Shown here in pieces: positions 10,770-24,371 of a DNA stretch of 64,000 nt (the first letter of the stretch is position 1; every line of letters begins with the position of its first letter). This stretch comes from Gorsachius magnificus (lineage: Eukaryota > Chordata > Aves > Pelecaniformes > Ardeidae). The translations under genes and the position numbers were made by a program. The notes under the pieces are model-generated. The model saw nothing but the letters and a program-made list of their open reading frames with translations, did not search any database and had not been told where the DNA came from. The stretch is taken from contig CM067089.1 in NCBI GenBank assembly GCA_034008185.1, forward strand, positions 22,044,213-22,108,212, given 5' to 3'.

Positions 10770-11417
10770 TAAGCGCAGCCCCGCGGCCCTGCTCGCCGCC
10801 CGGTTCCCCCCCCCGCCCCCGCAGGGGGGCCCCCCGGGGTCCGCCGCTCCGCCCCCCGGGCCCCCGGGCACGGCCCCGCCGTGACCCCCCAGCTCAGGGC
10901 CGGGCAGCGGGACCGGGGCCGGGGGCTGCCCCGGGGTTGGCGCCGGCGCCGCGAGGTTTGGGGGCTGTTGGGCTGGCGGGGTGACGGGCGGCGGAGCTGG
11001 GTTTTCCCTCGCCTCTCTGACACCGCCCTCCCGGGGTGTCGGTGACCGCCAGCCTCGCACAGGGTACCGGGGCTCTGAGCCGAAAAGCTGCGCTTATCCG
11101 CCGCTAAGCCGGGCTGACGGCCCCGGGCCACCGAGGGCTGGAGGGAGGGAGGCTCCCCCTCACCCGCCGCCCCCGCTTCGCCCCTCGTCGCTCGCCCCAG
11201 GGAAGGGCAGAATTTAGGAAGTGACCCCTTCCCCCGGCCGGGGCGCGCTGATGCCCCGCGGCGCCGGCGGGGTCCGATCCCCGGCCGGGCAGGGATCAGC
11301 GCTCGGGAACAGCTTCCCCCCACCGCCTCCCCCAGCGGCTAGGGTGCGACTTTCCTTGGTGGAGGGACTCGGATTTGGTCTCAGGTTTGAGGTGACAAAA
11401 ATAACCATGTGACAGGC

Positions 11418-11443
11418 AAAAAAAAAAAAAAAAAAAAAAAAAA
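11418..11443 (+). repeat. Poly-A run, 26 bases
   Basis: Homopolymer A at the downstream edge of the CpG island. The sequence 5' of it is GC-rich unique DNA with no retroposon body, so it is read as a simple repeat rather than a SINE tail. Confidence 0.9.
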
Positions 11444-12639
11444 GAAGGATCGATGCAGGAGAAAAAGGCCGGTGATAGATGTGGTCGAGTACTAACACAC
11501 TGCAAAGCGTTCAGGCTGTTCACACGCCTGCACACACAAACGCCACATACATCACATCTTCACACTTCGGCAAGGCACAAGGCTCTTACGCACACAGTAA
11601 AAGTAATCACGCGGGTCTAGTGTAATGCATGGACGGATATCTTGGCTGTGCCCACAGAAATACAACCTCCAGAAAGAGTAACGCAGGGGTATTTGCAAAG
11701 GGGACATACATAGGCACGAAATACCCATCTGACAGGGTAAGAATACATGAAATTGAGCATACATCCAAAATCCCAAATATATGGCGCTTCCCACTCAAAG
11801 AAATGTGTGTGGGGTACACATAAATATGCAAGTGGGCTTCTGTAGCATTGGCATAGATAAAAATGCACAAGTCACTATACTGGCCTTTTTGATATACGAC
11901 AAGTTTGGCCAGATTTTTTTTTTTTTAAAACCTGGTGTATTTATAGAGAGGGAAGCAAAAAATAAATAGCAGGGAAAATGCAGTGGTATTTTTTGTCTTG
12001 CGCTTTTCATGGCAGATTTATCAAAATATGTCTAATAACTCAGACTGTGTATTTCTAAATCTGGCATCCTATATGAATGGGTTTTAATATTTTGCAAATG
12101 ATATGGAATTATCCCAAATCATCTTGAAAACAGCAGGTAGAATTAGCTAGTGGAATGTACCTTGGCTAAGAAAGATTCCCTCAGACACACTGTCTCTGTA
12201 ATATACTGCTAGGCTGCCCTAGGAAATTATCCCTGTGTGTGCCATCTGTATTAAAATGGTTATTAAGTTATGAACAGGGTAACATAATACTGATCGGCTA
12301 ATTATACACCCTCCTAAAAAACCTCCAGGTCTCTGTTACTCTCTCAGTCAGGTATTGAAATAATAACAGTTTGACATTCAGACACCTTACAAAGGCAGCT
12401 GAGGAAGGACAGCCAGCTATCCCTGGGAGGAATTAAGCCGGTGGTACAGAATTCCAGAGGAACGGCTAGGGGCTCTTTGGAGGAATAGCATATATGGACC
12501 CGACACGCATGTGTACTTCGGCTAGCTCAAGGGGTGTTTGCATCCAAATGTCACGGAAGTCTCAGCCTTACGCCGGCTGGACCTGGCGCCTCGTGTCTGA
12601 ATTGCGATGTCCTGGGCAGAACGCTGGGCGCCAGGTTTT

Positions 12640-12805
12640 GCTCCCACTTCTGCTACCAGTTTGCAGCAGGGCTTTGGGTGTTTTGTACCTCAGTTTCCCC
12701 ACCCTGAAAATGAAAACTGATCCTTGGGAACAGACACCAGTTAGATGGTGCTTATGAAATGCTTTGAGAAAGACAAGTGCTTTGTAGCCGCTAAGTATTT
12801 CTATA
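12640..12805 (+). repeat. Ancient MIR/CR1-L3-type interspersed repeat remnant
   Basis: Contains CCTCAGTTTCCCCACC followed by a diverged AAAATG, then AATGCTTTGAGAAAG and a terminal GCTAAGTATTT. This is the order of segments in the 3' part of the amniote MIR-like repeat (CTCAGTTTCCCCATCTGTAAAATG then GCTTTGAGA) as I know it. Strongly diverged. Confidence 0.65.
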
Positions 12806-13105
12806 TTAAAGAGGGTCAGCTGTGACCCACCATGTTTGATTCATACTGCGATGGCGTTTGAGCGTGTGGTCACCAAGGCTCAAGAGTGTTTTGGCTTCAT
12901 ATGATTAAGTCTTTCCCCATTCCCTTTAAAAATTCAGGCCCAACTTCCCACTGCGCACCTTTGTGTGAGGCTCCCCAAAACTCACACCTCTGAGGAGGTG
13001 AGCCCATCATATCAGGTCATAAAATCTGCAAGTCTGTGCTAGGCAAGAACAGGACAGTGAACTGGGAAAAAAATTGCAGCAGAATAGGAAATAGTGAGTA
13101 TATAA

Positions 13106-13200
13106 GGGCCCGATCCTGATGCCGCAGAGGGTAGTGTGAGCTTCATCACTCCAGTGACTTCTGTGAATCCAGCTCACAAAACTCACAGAACGCAAAGAGG
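13106..13200 (+). repeat. Possible ancient repeat remnant of the GGGCCCGATCCTG type
   Basis: GGGCCCGATCCTGATGC followed by CTCCAGTGACTTCTGTG resembles a diverged repeat found in turtles and crocodilians, in which a GGCCCAATCCTGCA word is followed by segments of the CATTGACTTCAATGGG type. Recognition is from memory of the family and needs a repeat search. Confidence 0.35.
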
Positions 13201-14195
13201 GGACGAAGTTCACGATTTAAATATACGTTTTTCTCTCTCCCATTGTCAAAATCCACGTATAGAATTGGGTCAGTCCTTTGTAACAGCACAGCCCTTAACC
13301 GCAGTACGATCACAAGTTGGAGTTAATCTGGCACTCCGACTCTCTGAGCAGCTTCAGACAGATGACAATATTAAAGACCAACCTTCTAGAAATACCTGCC
13401 TTCTTATTTTCACAAAATGTGGTTTTCCAAGCAAAATCTGCATTGGCCCAGTGTCCAGAACTGAGAGAGCTACATCCATGAGCGCTTTAACATCTTGAGA
13501 CTATAAAGGAGGCATTTACAGAAACAGAAGTTAACCTATGTCCCTAGACAGACTGTGAATATTGCACTTCAAAATGGAGATCTCCTTGTACATGGAAAAA
13601 AATTACTTTTGGTTATTACAAGATTTTCTGAAAATGTATTAATTACATTTTCTTTTCTTTCTTTCTGGGGATTAGTCTAACATTAACAAAGGCTTCCGGG
13701 TTAGAGACTACAAACTAACGCAGTTTCAATTCCATTTCTAAAGGCTCCCTAAAACATTTTAAAAATCTATTTTTCATTAATTATTGTTTGTGACTCGTGA
13801 ATTCTGTGTTGCCTACATTGCACTGATCTGTCAGTATCGCCCTGAGAATATCAGGACGCATTTGGGATGATGTGTAATCCAGTACTGGGATTTACCAGAA
13901 ACTTGTCCATACTAAACTTACGCAGATAAGGGCTGGGTAAAAACTCTGGTGTAAAACATGGCTTAACTACCCTGTCAAGATTCAGAAAAAAAATTAAAAT
14001 CTTCTGCTACGTGTTAGTTTTCCTTTAATTGTGGGAAAAAAGTCTAGAGAGTATATTGGTTAATAAGCAAAGCGCAGCAGAACTGACAGGATCAAGACAG
14101 AGCGGTTACCTCTGCACTGGGAGCTTTCCTGTTCCCACTTCATACATCAGGTACGACATGGTGTAACCCTATTGTGTACGTGGTGGTATACATGC

Positions 14196-14254
14196 ACATA
14201 TACACATACGTGTGTATATATATATACATGCATATATGTAAACACACACAGGTA
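14196..14254 (+). repeat. TA/CA/TG alternating microsatellite cluster
   Basis: Alternating purine-pyrimidine stretch made of CATATACACATA, GTGTGTATATATATATA and CATGCATATATG blocks, able to adopt Z-DNA or cruciform structure. Confidence 0.8.
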
Positions 14255-15261
14255 TACATGGTGCATGTAACTGAGAAGCGGGCAAGTGACAGCAGCTCTT
14301 AATTCTTTGGTGAGCAAGTAACGTTTCCTTTAAATCACTTGAGCACCTTGCTTCTTGAGCACCCCACCAGCCCCAACTTTTCCATCCATCACATGACTAA
14401 AAATGAGTTATCTTCGGTCACTTTGGGTATAGAATATTTCAACTGGATTTAGGCACCGCTTGTAAGCCTTGTGGCCATCTCCTAAGTATGAACTTGGAGG
14501 CAGATGTTAATGAGAATTTTTCCTTTGTTTTGCGGCACGTACAGTTAGCCCAAGAACACAGGTTTCATGAGATAATAATCACCCCAGAAAAATCTTTTGA
14601 ATTAGACAGTGTACTTTAGTAGGAACAGGATGGAGCACATCACGGACACATGCTCATGGTTATGCAGCAAGTGATGCAATGGACATTGTAGTTTAAGCAT
14701 TATTTCCTGCTTCTCTTAATGAATTCCTTACAGGTCCAGAGAGGCAAAGCAAAACACGCCCTCCTCCCCCCCCAAGTTTGTCCCTATATCCCAGCTCTCC
14801 TGCGGCTGCGCTCAGTACTAGGGACTCCCAGTTAGCCCTTATCCAAGGAATGCCGAAGCCAAAGCGCTACAGTTTTCAATCAGCCTTCTGGATACACTTT
14901 GAATCCTGAGTTCCTGAGAGTAGACCTAACTAATACCCAATGGCAGAGAATAGAGTTTAGTGGATATATTATCTCAGTCAAGCCATTGGAAGTTTCTTCA
15001 ACCTTCTCTTAGGTATTGGGTATACGTTAATGTCTAGTGTTAAGCCCTTGGTTTGGGGAGATGTTTCCCATTTCGTTATATAACAATTGGCTAATGATTC
15101 TTCATTGAAGTCTCCACTAATGTTGTGCTTTTTAAGAATACATATGGAAAGACACACACGTTGATTCAGGTTATAATGACCAGTGAAGTATACTTGTACA
15201 CCGAAATATTATTGAGCATGTGGCCAATTTCAGCAGCTATGGGCAGGCCTGTAGTTTTGAG

Positions 15262-15432
15262 TAAAGAATGGAGATCAGATTTCTCTTACCAGTTCTGCCA
15301 TTAACGTTCTGGTTGATCTTGGGCAGGTCACATGGATTCCTTACAAGGCTGCTTTGTAATCTGTAAAATGAAAATAACAGTATTTAGCTACCTTTGTAAA
15401 ACTCGGTGTGACCTTTCACTAAAAATGCCCAT
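15262..15432 (+). repeat. Ancient MIR/CR1-L3-type interspersed repeat remnant
   Basis: Successive matches to the amniote repeat: GATCAGATTTCTCTTACCAG, TCTGCCATTAAC, GATCTTGGGCAGGTCAC, then ATCTGTAAAATGAAAATAA and ACCTTTGTAAAACTCGGTG. The order and spacing follow the MIR-like element. It is the best-preserved + strand copy in the window. Confidence 0.75.
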
Positions 15433-18400
15433 GGAGTTCAACATGTAACAAGAAAAGGTTCAAAATTGGAGCTATGTTGTTTTACATTAGCTGAAGCTTT
15501 AGCCCACGCAAGGGAGACAGAATCGAACAGAATCTTGACTGAGGTAAACGTAACGTCTCAAAACAAACAATCGAGTCGGGCAAAAGGCAGGCGTGTTAGG
15601 GCAGGGGCTGTGTCACATGCAGAAGAAATCAATGTTATGCAAACAGAGCTCTCTGAGTCACTCTCGCTAGCCTCCCTTGAGAGTTTTCCCAAAGGACACC
15701 CTCACCAAAGTCACTGGTGAATTTCTCCCTGTCTTTCCCATTGAACAAATCTGGAATTCTCAGAGGACAGGTAATGAGTCTAGGGAGAAGTTGGAAGAAT
15801 ACAGAGTATCTCTAATGGCAGCTTGTTCATAGCAGCCAAAAGCAGTGACAACGGCACGGTCTGCAGTGAACATGGGGTGAACTGCACAGTTTTAACCGGT
15901 CAGCGTGTGTGTCACAAACCTATCACCAGCATCAGTATTTAGTAGCCACATGTGAGTTTTCTCAGTAGCGAGGCCAAGGATTAGACTGGCCACGTAGACT
16001 GGATTAGCCTCTGCCTGACACTGGGTTGGTGCAAAGCAGGGGCGAAGAAAACTTGTCTGGCAGTACCCAACAGAGTCTGCCAGGTCTCATAATCTGGCAT
16101 GTCTTAGTACGCACAGAAGAAACTCGGGATCCTAGCACGGATCCTCTCACCTAGCTGACGCTGAGTTTAAGCTTCCCGTGCGATTTCCTGCATCAGGGGA
16201 TGCTCTCAAGGTAGAAGACTTCTACTGCTAGTTGCCTTCAGCTGAGCAAAGAACGCGGTTGGGTCACACAGGGCTTCATTACAAGGAATATACTCCTTTC
16301 AATTCATATTCTTTTCCATCAGACACAAACCTGGTATTATCTTTTTATCATTGCAAATAAAGGACAGGCTCATAAAGCAGAGGTTACAGAGAATGTTACT
16401 GCAGCTGAGAGAGTAAATGAATGCTCACAGCATTTCTCTTTGTCTTATTCCTCCTATCTGGCCACTGGAAGGTTGTATGGTGGGAACTACAATAAGCTAG
16501 CCGCATTTTTTCTAATTTCCATATTGCAGAGATATTAGCTCAACAGAGGCAGTTAGCAAGTAAAATTGGCCGTGCCTGGGAAGTTTTGAGCTCCCTGTTC
16601 TGTGAACCTCGAAGTTCAGAACGACATCGGTCTCTTCGTCATCCAAAAATCCCAGCCCTTCCTTTTTGTATAGATGTATAGAAAGCTTGATTTTTGTTGG
16701 AAGTTAAACATTTTCAAGCTTTTGCATCTAGTGAACGATTGCTGCATTCTGCCATAGAGGTAGCTGCATTTCAGTGCTGGGTGAATGAGTCTTATGGAGC
16801 TAAACCTCATTTACCAGAATCACTATTATGTGAAAAACTCATTTGACTTTGGGAGAAAAAAGGAGAAAATATAAGTGGCTTGGCCAAGCAATGACAAAGT
16901 GGTGAGAACAATATAGTAATCTGAAGGACACAGTCCCTCCAACAGGAAAGGAATTATTCACTTTTAAACAAAGCAGCACAGCCAGGAACGAAGGGAGGGA
17001 AATAAGAAAGGAAACATTTAAATGGTAGCAGAAGGAATCTCCTGATAGGGAGGTCCATTAAGTTGTGGAATTGCATCCCACAGGAATTCCTGATTTCTTG
17101 GAATATATGTAACTAGATGGTATTCATAACAAGCAAACGTACAATAAGAAATAATCTTGGCATTGGCTAAAGAGATAGATAATGCTGTAGCAGGCCAGCT
17201 GGACCCTTTATGATATGATGACATGATGCATACAAAACAAAGTCGTGTTTTCAGCAATATATCAAATATCCCCCACACCCCGTCTCTGATTCTAAAGCCT
17301 ATTCAAACAAAAGATTGCCATATTACTTGAATAAAAATATACGACTTCAAAACAGTTGAACAAGGCTGAGCTTCACTTAGAGTAGCTTGCCATGGTCTTT
17401 AATTAAGGCATGTTGAAATTCAAATGGAGTTTGGGCTCGCTTCGTACAATCAGCAAAATATTTAGGGATCCCACTTTTGGGGAAGGTCTCTATAAATGGA
17501 AAGGTAGAGGCTTTAAAAAGCATTTGTCACTGGCCTGATGTCCGTGCAGCTAACTAGGGCTTTAGGAAATCCCATCTGTGTGTAGATGGCTCTGATGATG
17601 ATGATTACTACTCCTGAAAGCATCAGAAAGGTTTGAGTTTTTCTCCCAAACAATAATTTTTTTTAAACTGAGACCTAACGGGAATGAGGATTTTCCCACT
17701 GTAATCCCAATTAATCTACTGAAGCCTGTACACGCATGGCCATATTTACCAGTCCCAACTGTTTAAAAATGCCAAGACAGAGCCTAAATCATGCAATTGG
17801 CATAAAAATCACGAGTACTTGTAATACAACGTGGGTTTGTTTTCACTTGTTTTCTCTTTTCTACCCTAAATTTTTAAAGGGATTTGGATATTAGACTCCC
17901 ATTAAATGACTTTAAAAACACCTTAACAATGCTGTCCTTCGAGACTTCAGAGAGACAACAGGCCCCTTTTCAAGCCCCCCCAAGCACACCAAACATACTT
18001 TATTAAATGAGAACTGAAATTCTCATGCTATCACTTGACTAGAGGAGCTGGAAAACCCACAACAAACACCGTTAGGCTTGTGATGAAATACTAGACAGTA
18101 TGATATTCAGCACTAGCCTCCAATTTTCTCTAGTGCCAGTAACTGAGAGCTGATTTTGCAGCACTTATATGGCTATCTACCCAGCTGAAAATCACAAATC
18201 TAATCACTTGGTTTCCAAACTCCTCAGAGTGCACTTACAAATATTCATTTCCAATCAATTTGCACCTGCTAATATTTCTCAACGCTCACGCATGATGACA
18301 GAGTCAGAAGCAATGCCGGTGCTTACTATTTCTATTGCAATAGCATAAAAAAGCTCTGTGCATAGATCACAGCCCATTGTCCAAAGCAGGCACAGCGTAA

Positions 18401-18712
18401 ATAGGAGTTCCTTTTGAGAGGTTCTTTTAGAAAATCAGCACATACACGCGTCTTCCTTTACTCCATCCTCTTAGCTTCTACCAGGTTCTTAATTCAGACA
18501 GTCCTCAAGGTTTCAGGGGTCCTGATAAAAACATCTTTGTCTGCAGTAGGAAATGAGGTATCTGGCCAGGGCTCACCCACCAAGCCCAAGTCTAGGTAAA
18601 AGGCAGAGCAAAACTGGAGAGCCCTCTTGTTCTGGCTCATATCTGACAAGACGGAGGCTGAACACTAGCTAGACTGAGACAGCCTCCCCCCTCCTCCCTG
18701 ATAAGTAGGCAT

Positions 18713-18729
18713 ATAAATAAATAAATAAA
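18713..18729 (+). repeat. (AAAT)n microsatellite
   Basis: Four tandem tetramers after ATAT. Short and of no evident function. Confidence 0.85.
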
Positions 18730-19813
18730 CGGCATCCTAACTGCACTGAGAACTCAATAAAACAATCACATCAAATATGAGGAGGTATAAATCTCATGTC
18801 TGCACAGGTAACCCACTCAATTGCTTTTATTACGGCTCAGCCTGACTCCATTTATTACCATCCGTGGCCTGGGTGAAGGATGTTTGCATGGAGGGTGGTC
18901 TCCTGGTGAAATCTTATCCCTGGAGCAGTGACAATCAGCCCATAGAGAGGTGGATTTTGGTGGGGAGACCAAAGGCAGATCCATCTGTCTGCATGAAAAC
19001 CAATAAATAACCCTGTAACTAGACCCCTTGTTGCTGGGAAATGGACAACACAATAGTTCAATCCTGGAGCCATAGGAGAGGAATAGCTGTGGTTGGGGTG
19101 TGAAGAATGACAGGATGTGTGCGTGAAGTGTTTGAGACATATGGACAGAGTATGTCTGTCCATACAGATATTGAGGAGTGATGGGATAGGAGGAGCATAG
19201 AGGGTACATTTATATATCTAGTAGGCAAACTTGAAAGGTTGATGCATTCAGAGGTGGGTACGGAGAAGGAAAAAGCAGAGTTATACTGTGTTTTTTTTAT
19301 AGGACGCTTATATGGGGACTGTGAGTGCAATGCAGATAAGTACTTTTGGGGAAAGTGCCTGCTGCTTGGGTACTACATATGAGTATATCTGAATATGGCA
19401 GGGAGCGTGTATCTCTGGGCAGGCACATAGACAGTGACACAAAATGCTAGGAGGCTAAGGGAAGCATATGCGGGAGTTCAATGCGGTCGGGGAAGGATAT
19501 TCCTTTGTCCTCTGTCTGGCTTGGGATTTATGTGTGTACCAGTTTTGACAGAGAGGAGAAAGAGTGATGTGCCAAAAGCCTGAGCTAACGGACTGTGCGT
19601 TCACAGATACGCTTCCCAGATAATGCTATGTATGAAACATTTACCCAAACCTCGCTGTTAAATCAAAAAGGGAGATTCTGGTGGCTTGTGTCTGCCTGTA
19701 TGAAAAATAGAAGTAGGACATTTCTTGCTGCTGTCATCCCCTAGCTCTGCAGTTCTGGTAGCGTTTCTAAAATCTGCACAGCATATTGTTCCCCAGGCTT
19801 CTAGCAGCTCCCC

Positions 19814-19842
19814 CAACACACGCACACGTGCACACACACACA
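19814..19842 (+). repeat. (CA)n microsatellite, interrupted
   Basis: ACACACGCACACGTG followed by a clean CACACACACA run. Confidence 0.85.
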
Positions 19843-22659
19843 GATATGCTGGAGTTTGCCTCTATTAATTGTTCTCTCCTGGGGGCCAATTTAGTTTTTA
19901 TTCCTTTGGCTCCATTTTGAACAGTTCCTCTTCCTTCCAAGGTAAGTGCCCTCCCCTCTTTGCAGGGTCCAAGGCACAGGGTTAAAATTCCATCTCTGGT
20001 TGGGAGGCAAATTGCATCAAGAATAGTGATCAGCTCTGCTCAAAACGCCCATCGCTGTACTGCAGTTGAGAGGGGTGGTATCCATGTTTTGCAAGGCAGA
20101 CTGGTGTCTGTTTGTTAATTTATAAAGGGAAAAGCAGAGGCTGCGACCAGACGACAAAGTCACAAAAGAAACCCTCGCATACCTAGCAGACAGGGTGCCC
20201 TGCACCACTGCTAGTTTCAGGGTAGTCTGGATGGTTCTGGCAACAACAACAGCACCCATTTCTTTGGTCAAGGAGGGTTAATATCCCGGCCCTTTGATTC
20301 CTAGAACTAGCCCTCATTTTCTTCAAGCTGGGCTAAAATACAAGGGCAACCTCATCACCCCACTGCCCATTTTCAAGCTCTCATGTTAAAATTGTGGTAG
20401 AGTCTTTGGGCACTAATGTTCGGGCACTAACATTTGGGCACTTCTTAAAGAGACTATTGCCTTCCAACATACTCATGTTTCTCTAAAAATTCTTTTAAGA
20501 ACAGTTTTTGGTCATCTGCCATTACAAAGAAAGACCGCAGCAGAGTGTAGCTATGTAGTAGTGCCTGCTGTTAATATTTGCCTAAATTTAGGCCCTTTCT
20601 TGGTTGTTTAGCTTTAGACTTTTGAGCTTGAAAAATTATACATTTATACATAAATTATACGTATACAAAAAATACACATACACTTATTAATAAAATCAAT
20701 AGGGAATGGAGGAGATGTAGAAGAGAAGAGGAAAGGAAGGAATAATATTCCTGAAGAAAAGGAGATCGCGTTTGCATACTGAGTGCATGGGGGAAGCGCA
20801 TTTCTGGGACATGCTACGTATAAACGGGCCAAGGCTGGGCAACCAGAGGCGGGGTGCAAAATGAGTAACATCACAAATTCCCTTTCCCCACAGAACAAAC
20901 AGCAAATTTAGGGTTTTAAAGAGGCAATGTTTGTGGTGCTGCCTCTGGCAGGCAGATGGCCACCACACAAAGCTTCCAGGGATGGAGAGCACAGCTGGCT
21001 GGGGTTGGAGCAGGAAAGGGCAAGAGATAAGGATGGAGTGAAAGGCTAAGGCAGATTTGACTTGGATAGTGTTGAAACCAGACCTGCTGTGGTTTTACAG
21101 ATGGCAGTCTTGGTCACTGTGCCAAACAAGATGCAGAGAGTCATCCAGTATTGACACCCAACTCCCTTACGTGGCTTTAACACTTTCAGGCTACCTGTGT
21201 GCCTGAGTCGGGGGTCTGTGCCTACGGAGGGAGCAAGGAGGGGGGCAGAGCGAGCGTACCTGGCTGTGTGCAGGTTCTTGTGAGGTGTGCAAGCCTGGAG
21301 AGCCGGGAGGAGCTGCATGGGTGACTTTGTATGCTTGAACATGAGAGAGCACGTGTAAATTTGTGAAAAGGTGACTGCCGTGATTCTAACCCCCTTTTGC
21401 AGATTACAGGAATTTTTGTCACCTGCAAATATTTAAAGAAAAACACATGCCTATGGGTGACTCCCCTATGGGTCTTGGTGCCCAGTGGGCAAAACTGGCA
21501 GAGTGGGTGGCACGGAGAGACATGAAATGGAAGGGAGTGTGGCCCATTTCAGGCGGCTGTGTATACAAGGAAATGCCCCTGGCACAGTGAAAGGCAGGGC
21601 AGAAAGTGATCCTGGGGAGTAGAGTCTTCAGAAGAGTGCAAGAGGAGGGTGCCAGCTCTGTAAACGAAGCCTTTGTACTGCTTAGAGCACCACCTTTCCA
21701 AAATGAAAGCACCTTCTGCACCGTTTGAATGTGCTCCTGCATCATTCTGAGCACAGTGAAGTAATATGAGCATGGTAACCCGGGTGCATTTGTGCAGATA
21801 GACCGCTGAGTCTCTATTGTTCCACCAGACAATCTTCTCTGTAATGGATATTTGGGCGAGACATGCCCTATACCCCATGACATGTGTATGAGGAGGAGAG
21901 TGGGCATATCACTAGGGCAACATGTCCAGCTGGGAGTATAGACTTATGGCAAGTAGGTATTACTGGTCTGTGTAAGAACTAAGAATAGTCTTATCCATGG
22001 AAACGACGTCGTTAACTCTGCAGTTACAGGCAGGGAGTCATAGGGGTGAGCAAAGGCACAGCAATACGCGTCTTGGGAAGCCTGTCTAGTTTTGTGGGGC
22101 TCTGCACAGAATTCTGCGTGGCTGCTTCTCGATGGCAAGGCACTCGTGTGAATGCATGGATGAACCGCGTCTGTGAACAGATGTATGGGGGGTCCTAGCA
22201 GTGCTCATATCTTTGTCAGCAGTTCTTCTGGGTAGACCCAAGGTGGTACGGAAGCCATTCCACCAACGTGCTGAGGAGAATGCAGCTGGTGGGATGGGCA
22301 ACGTCAGTAACACAAACACGTGTGCGAGTGTGCATACGATGGAGTGGCATCTGCTGAGACGTGAGAGCACAGAAGGCACCCGGCAGGGAGGGTGCACATA
22401 TACACGGAGATGCCACAGACAGATGTGGGGACATGCACCTGTTGGGGGTACCTAGCGCATCTGAGGGAAAGAGGGGTGCATACGGCATGATGTATTTGTC
22501 AGGGGGTGGCTGTGTGCTAGTTCATCTGATATATGACGCAGGAAGGGGATACCTGGGGATAGTGCGGGCAGAGGGGGTTATGCTAAAGGAGATATTTCTG
22601 ATGATAGCCACAGTTTAATGCACTGGACTCTGCCCTCCCCTCCTTTCCCCTCCCCTCCT

Positions 22660-22800
22660 CTCACACTCTTCTCCTCATTACCCAGGTTATCTTGTTTGGG
22701 TTAAGAGGCCAATTTCAACAGACTATAATTGAAGAGTGAAGAGAATCTGATAAGATAAGGAAGGGACATCATTCCTCAAGGGATCAATAGAGGTTTCATG
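22660..22800. promoter_or_regulatory. Candidate enhancer in intron 3 with paired GATA motifs
   Basis: Non-repetitive stretch after a C/T-rich tract. It contains GATAAGATAAGG (two directly adjacent GATA sites, 22749-22760), ACTATAATTG, and GGGATCAATAGAGG. GATA3 acts with PAX2 in the nephric duct and inner ear, which makes this plausible but not shown. Confidence 0.28.
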
Positions 22801-23834
22801 TTCCTCCTTCCCCTGCTGTGTCCCTAACACGCTAACACTCTGTGTCCATAGGCCTCGTTTATTTGCTCTGCTTGTCTGCAAGCCCGGAAAAGAAAGTATG
22901 GGAGCAGGGGGGGCTATAGCCCCGGTCCGTCACACAGCCGGAGTAGGGGAGGGGGCATAAGGAAGGGGCACTGGCAGCAATGTGGTCCCCTTTGGGAGCC
23001 AGGAGGAGGCAGGGAGGTGACAAGACTGATGCCCTCCTGGCTCTGGCAGGGCACAGGCTCACAGGGGAGGTGAAAGATCCTTTGGCCTTTCATCTTGGTG
23101 TTGTGCTCCGCAAGGGAAGGATATTGATAATTTGTCCAGATTTAGACTTGCTTTTCCTAGTGTCCCCATGCAGACAAGCTCAAGGCTTTTCAAAAGCACT
23201 CGCAGGGCAGCCTCTGAGGGCCCTGAGGGGGGAGAGAGGTATAATTAACCCTACCACACGAAGGGCTGGTAGCTGCTCCTGATTGGGTTTATGTTAGGAT
23301 CTGAGTTCAGGCTTGATGGCACCAGTATCTCACAAGCCATTCATTCTCAGCAGTTTTTTGGAACAAACCAGCATGAGAGGATCCCCTCGAGAAGCATGGA
23401 GCTGCCTCAGCAGTGAATACAGGTCCCTTCATGGCAGGGCTGCCAGGGCTCCCACGCTACGCAGGCAGAGTTTGTTCCACTCCTGCCTCACCCTTGGCAG
23501 GAAGATGCGCAGCTCACGCAAGCAAGTGGGACCCATACGAGCCCGGGCGGCAGGGATCGGCACTGCTCGGCGTGTGCAGGCAGCCAGGGCCGTGCAAAGA
23601 AGCCCCTCTGGGAGGCCCAGCCTCTTGCATCAGGCGAGCGCTGCGGGCACTCCCCCGTCCCCACGGCCAGCGTAGGGATGTTCAGGCACAGGGAGATGAG
23701 CTGCGAGGCCAGCGCAGCGCAGGATCCAATCCAGATCCCATACAACAGGGCTGGGAAAGTTTCTGGAGAGCTTGAGAGACAGAGGGGTCTGGGGCTGAGA
23801 TATCTTCTTCCAGCTGATTTCTCTTTTATTTTTA

Positions 23835-23965
23835 ACACCCAGAGAAACAGACACTGAGAGCAAGTCAGTCATGCAGTGAGCATGTGGCAGAGTTGGGAAT
23901 ACAACCCAGATCCCCTGACTCCCAACCTCAGGCTTTAACCACTAGACCATGCTTCCCTCTAAGCC
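23835..23965 (-). repeat. Ancient MIR-type SINE remnant, reverse orientation
   Basis: Reading on + gives AACACCCAGAGAAACAGACA, GTGGCAGAGTTGGGAATACA, ACCCAGATCCCCTGACTCCC and CTTTAACCACTAGACCATGC. This is the reverse complement of the MIR core and tRNA-like head, with the B-box region in the AACCCAGATCC part. Confidence 0.8.
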
Positions 23966-24099
23966 ACCTTGAACTTTCCTCAGTGAGGATGGGGGCTACT
24001 AAGCCTCTGTGGGCTGCAGTTTACCAAGCTGTCAGGAGTGTGCTCACTGGACCGCCTCACCAGAGACAGCCTTCCTCACGCACGCTAAAAAAGTTGAAA

Positions 24100-24360
24100 A
24101 GAAATTCATTTCATGGCCGGTGGTTGCTTAAAAAAGGCGATTCCAGCATATGTATGTGATAAATGTTAACTGTGCATTAATCGCATTAAAGAGGACCCTA
24201 TAAACTTTTCATTTCTAATTAAATTCTGGCCGGTGATTCTGGCGAAGCCAGCACACTCCAGGCCTTTGTTTATGTGGAAAATTAAAATGCAAATACAATG
24301 GAATTTATTTCCATTACTAGAGTGATATGCTGGGCTCCTCTGTTTAACAGCCTCCAATTA
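24100..24360. promoter_or_regulatory. Candidate conserved enhancer in intron 3 with adjoining POU and SOX motifs
   Basis: Unique A/T-rich sequence flanked by repeat remnants. It contains TTTCTAATTAAATTC (homeodomain-like, near 24210), CTTTGTT (24264-24270), an exact octamer ATGCAAAT (24287-24294) directly joined to ACAATGG (24295-24301), and CTCCAATTATTTTC near 24350. A POU octamer abutting a SOX site is the arrangement used by neural and otic SOX/POU enhancers. Conservation was not testable. Confidence 0.35.
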
Positions 24361-24371
24361 TTTTCAAACAG

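Noticed and set aside
11418..11443. Poly-A run as the tail of a retroposed SINE or processed pseudogene
   Set aside because: The upstream sequence is unique CpG-island DNA with no SINE head, coding remnant or target-site duplication.
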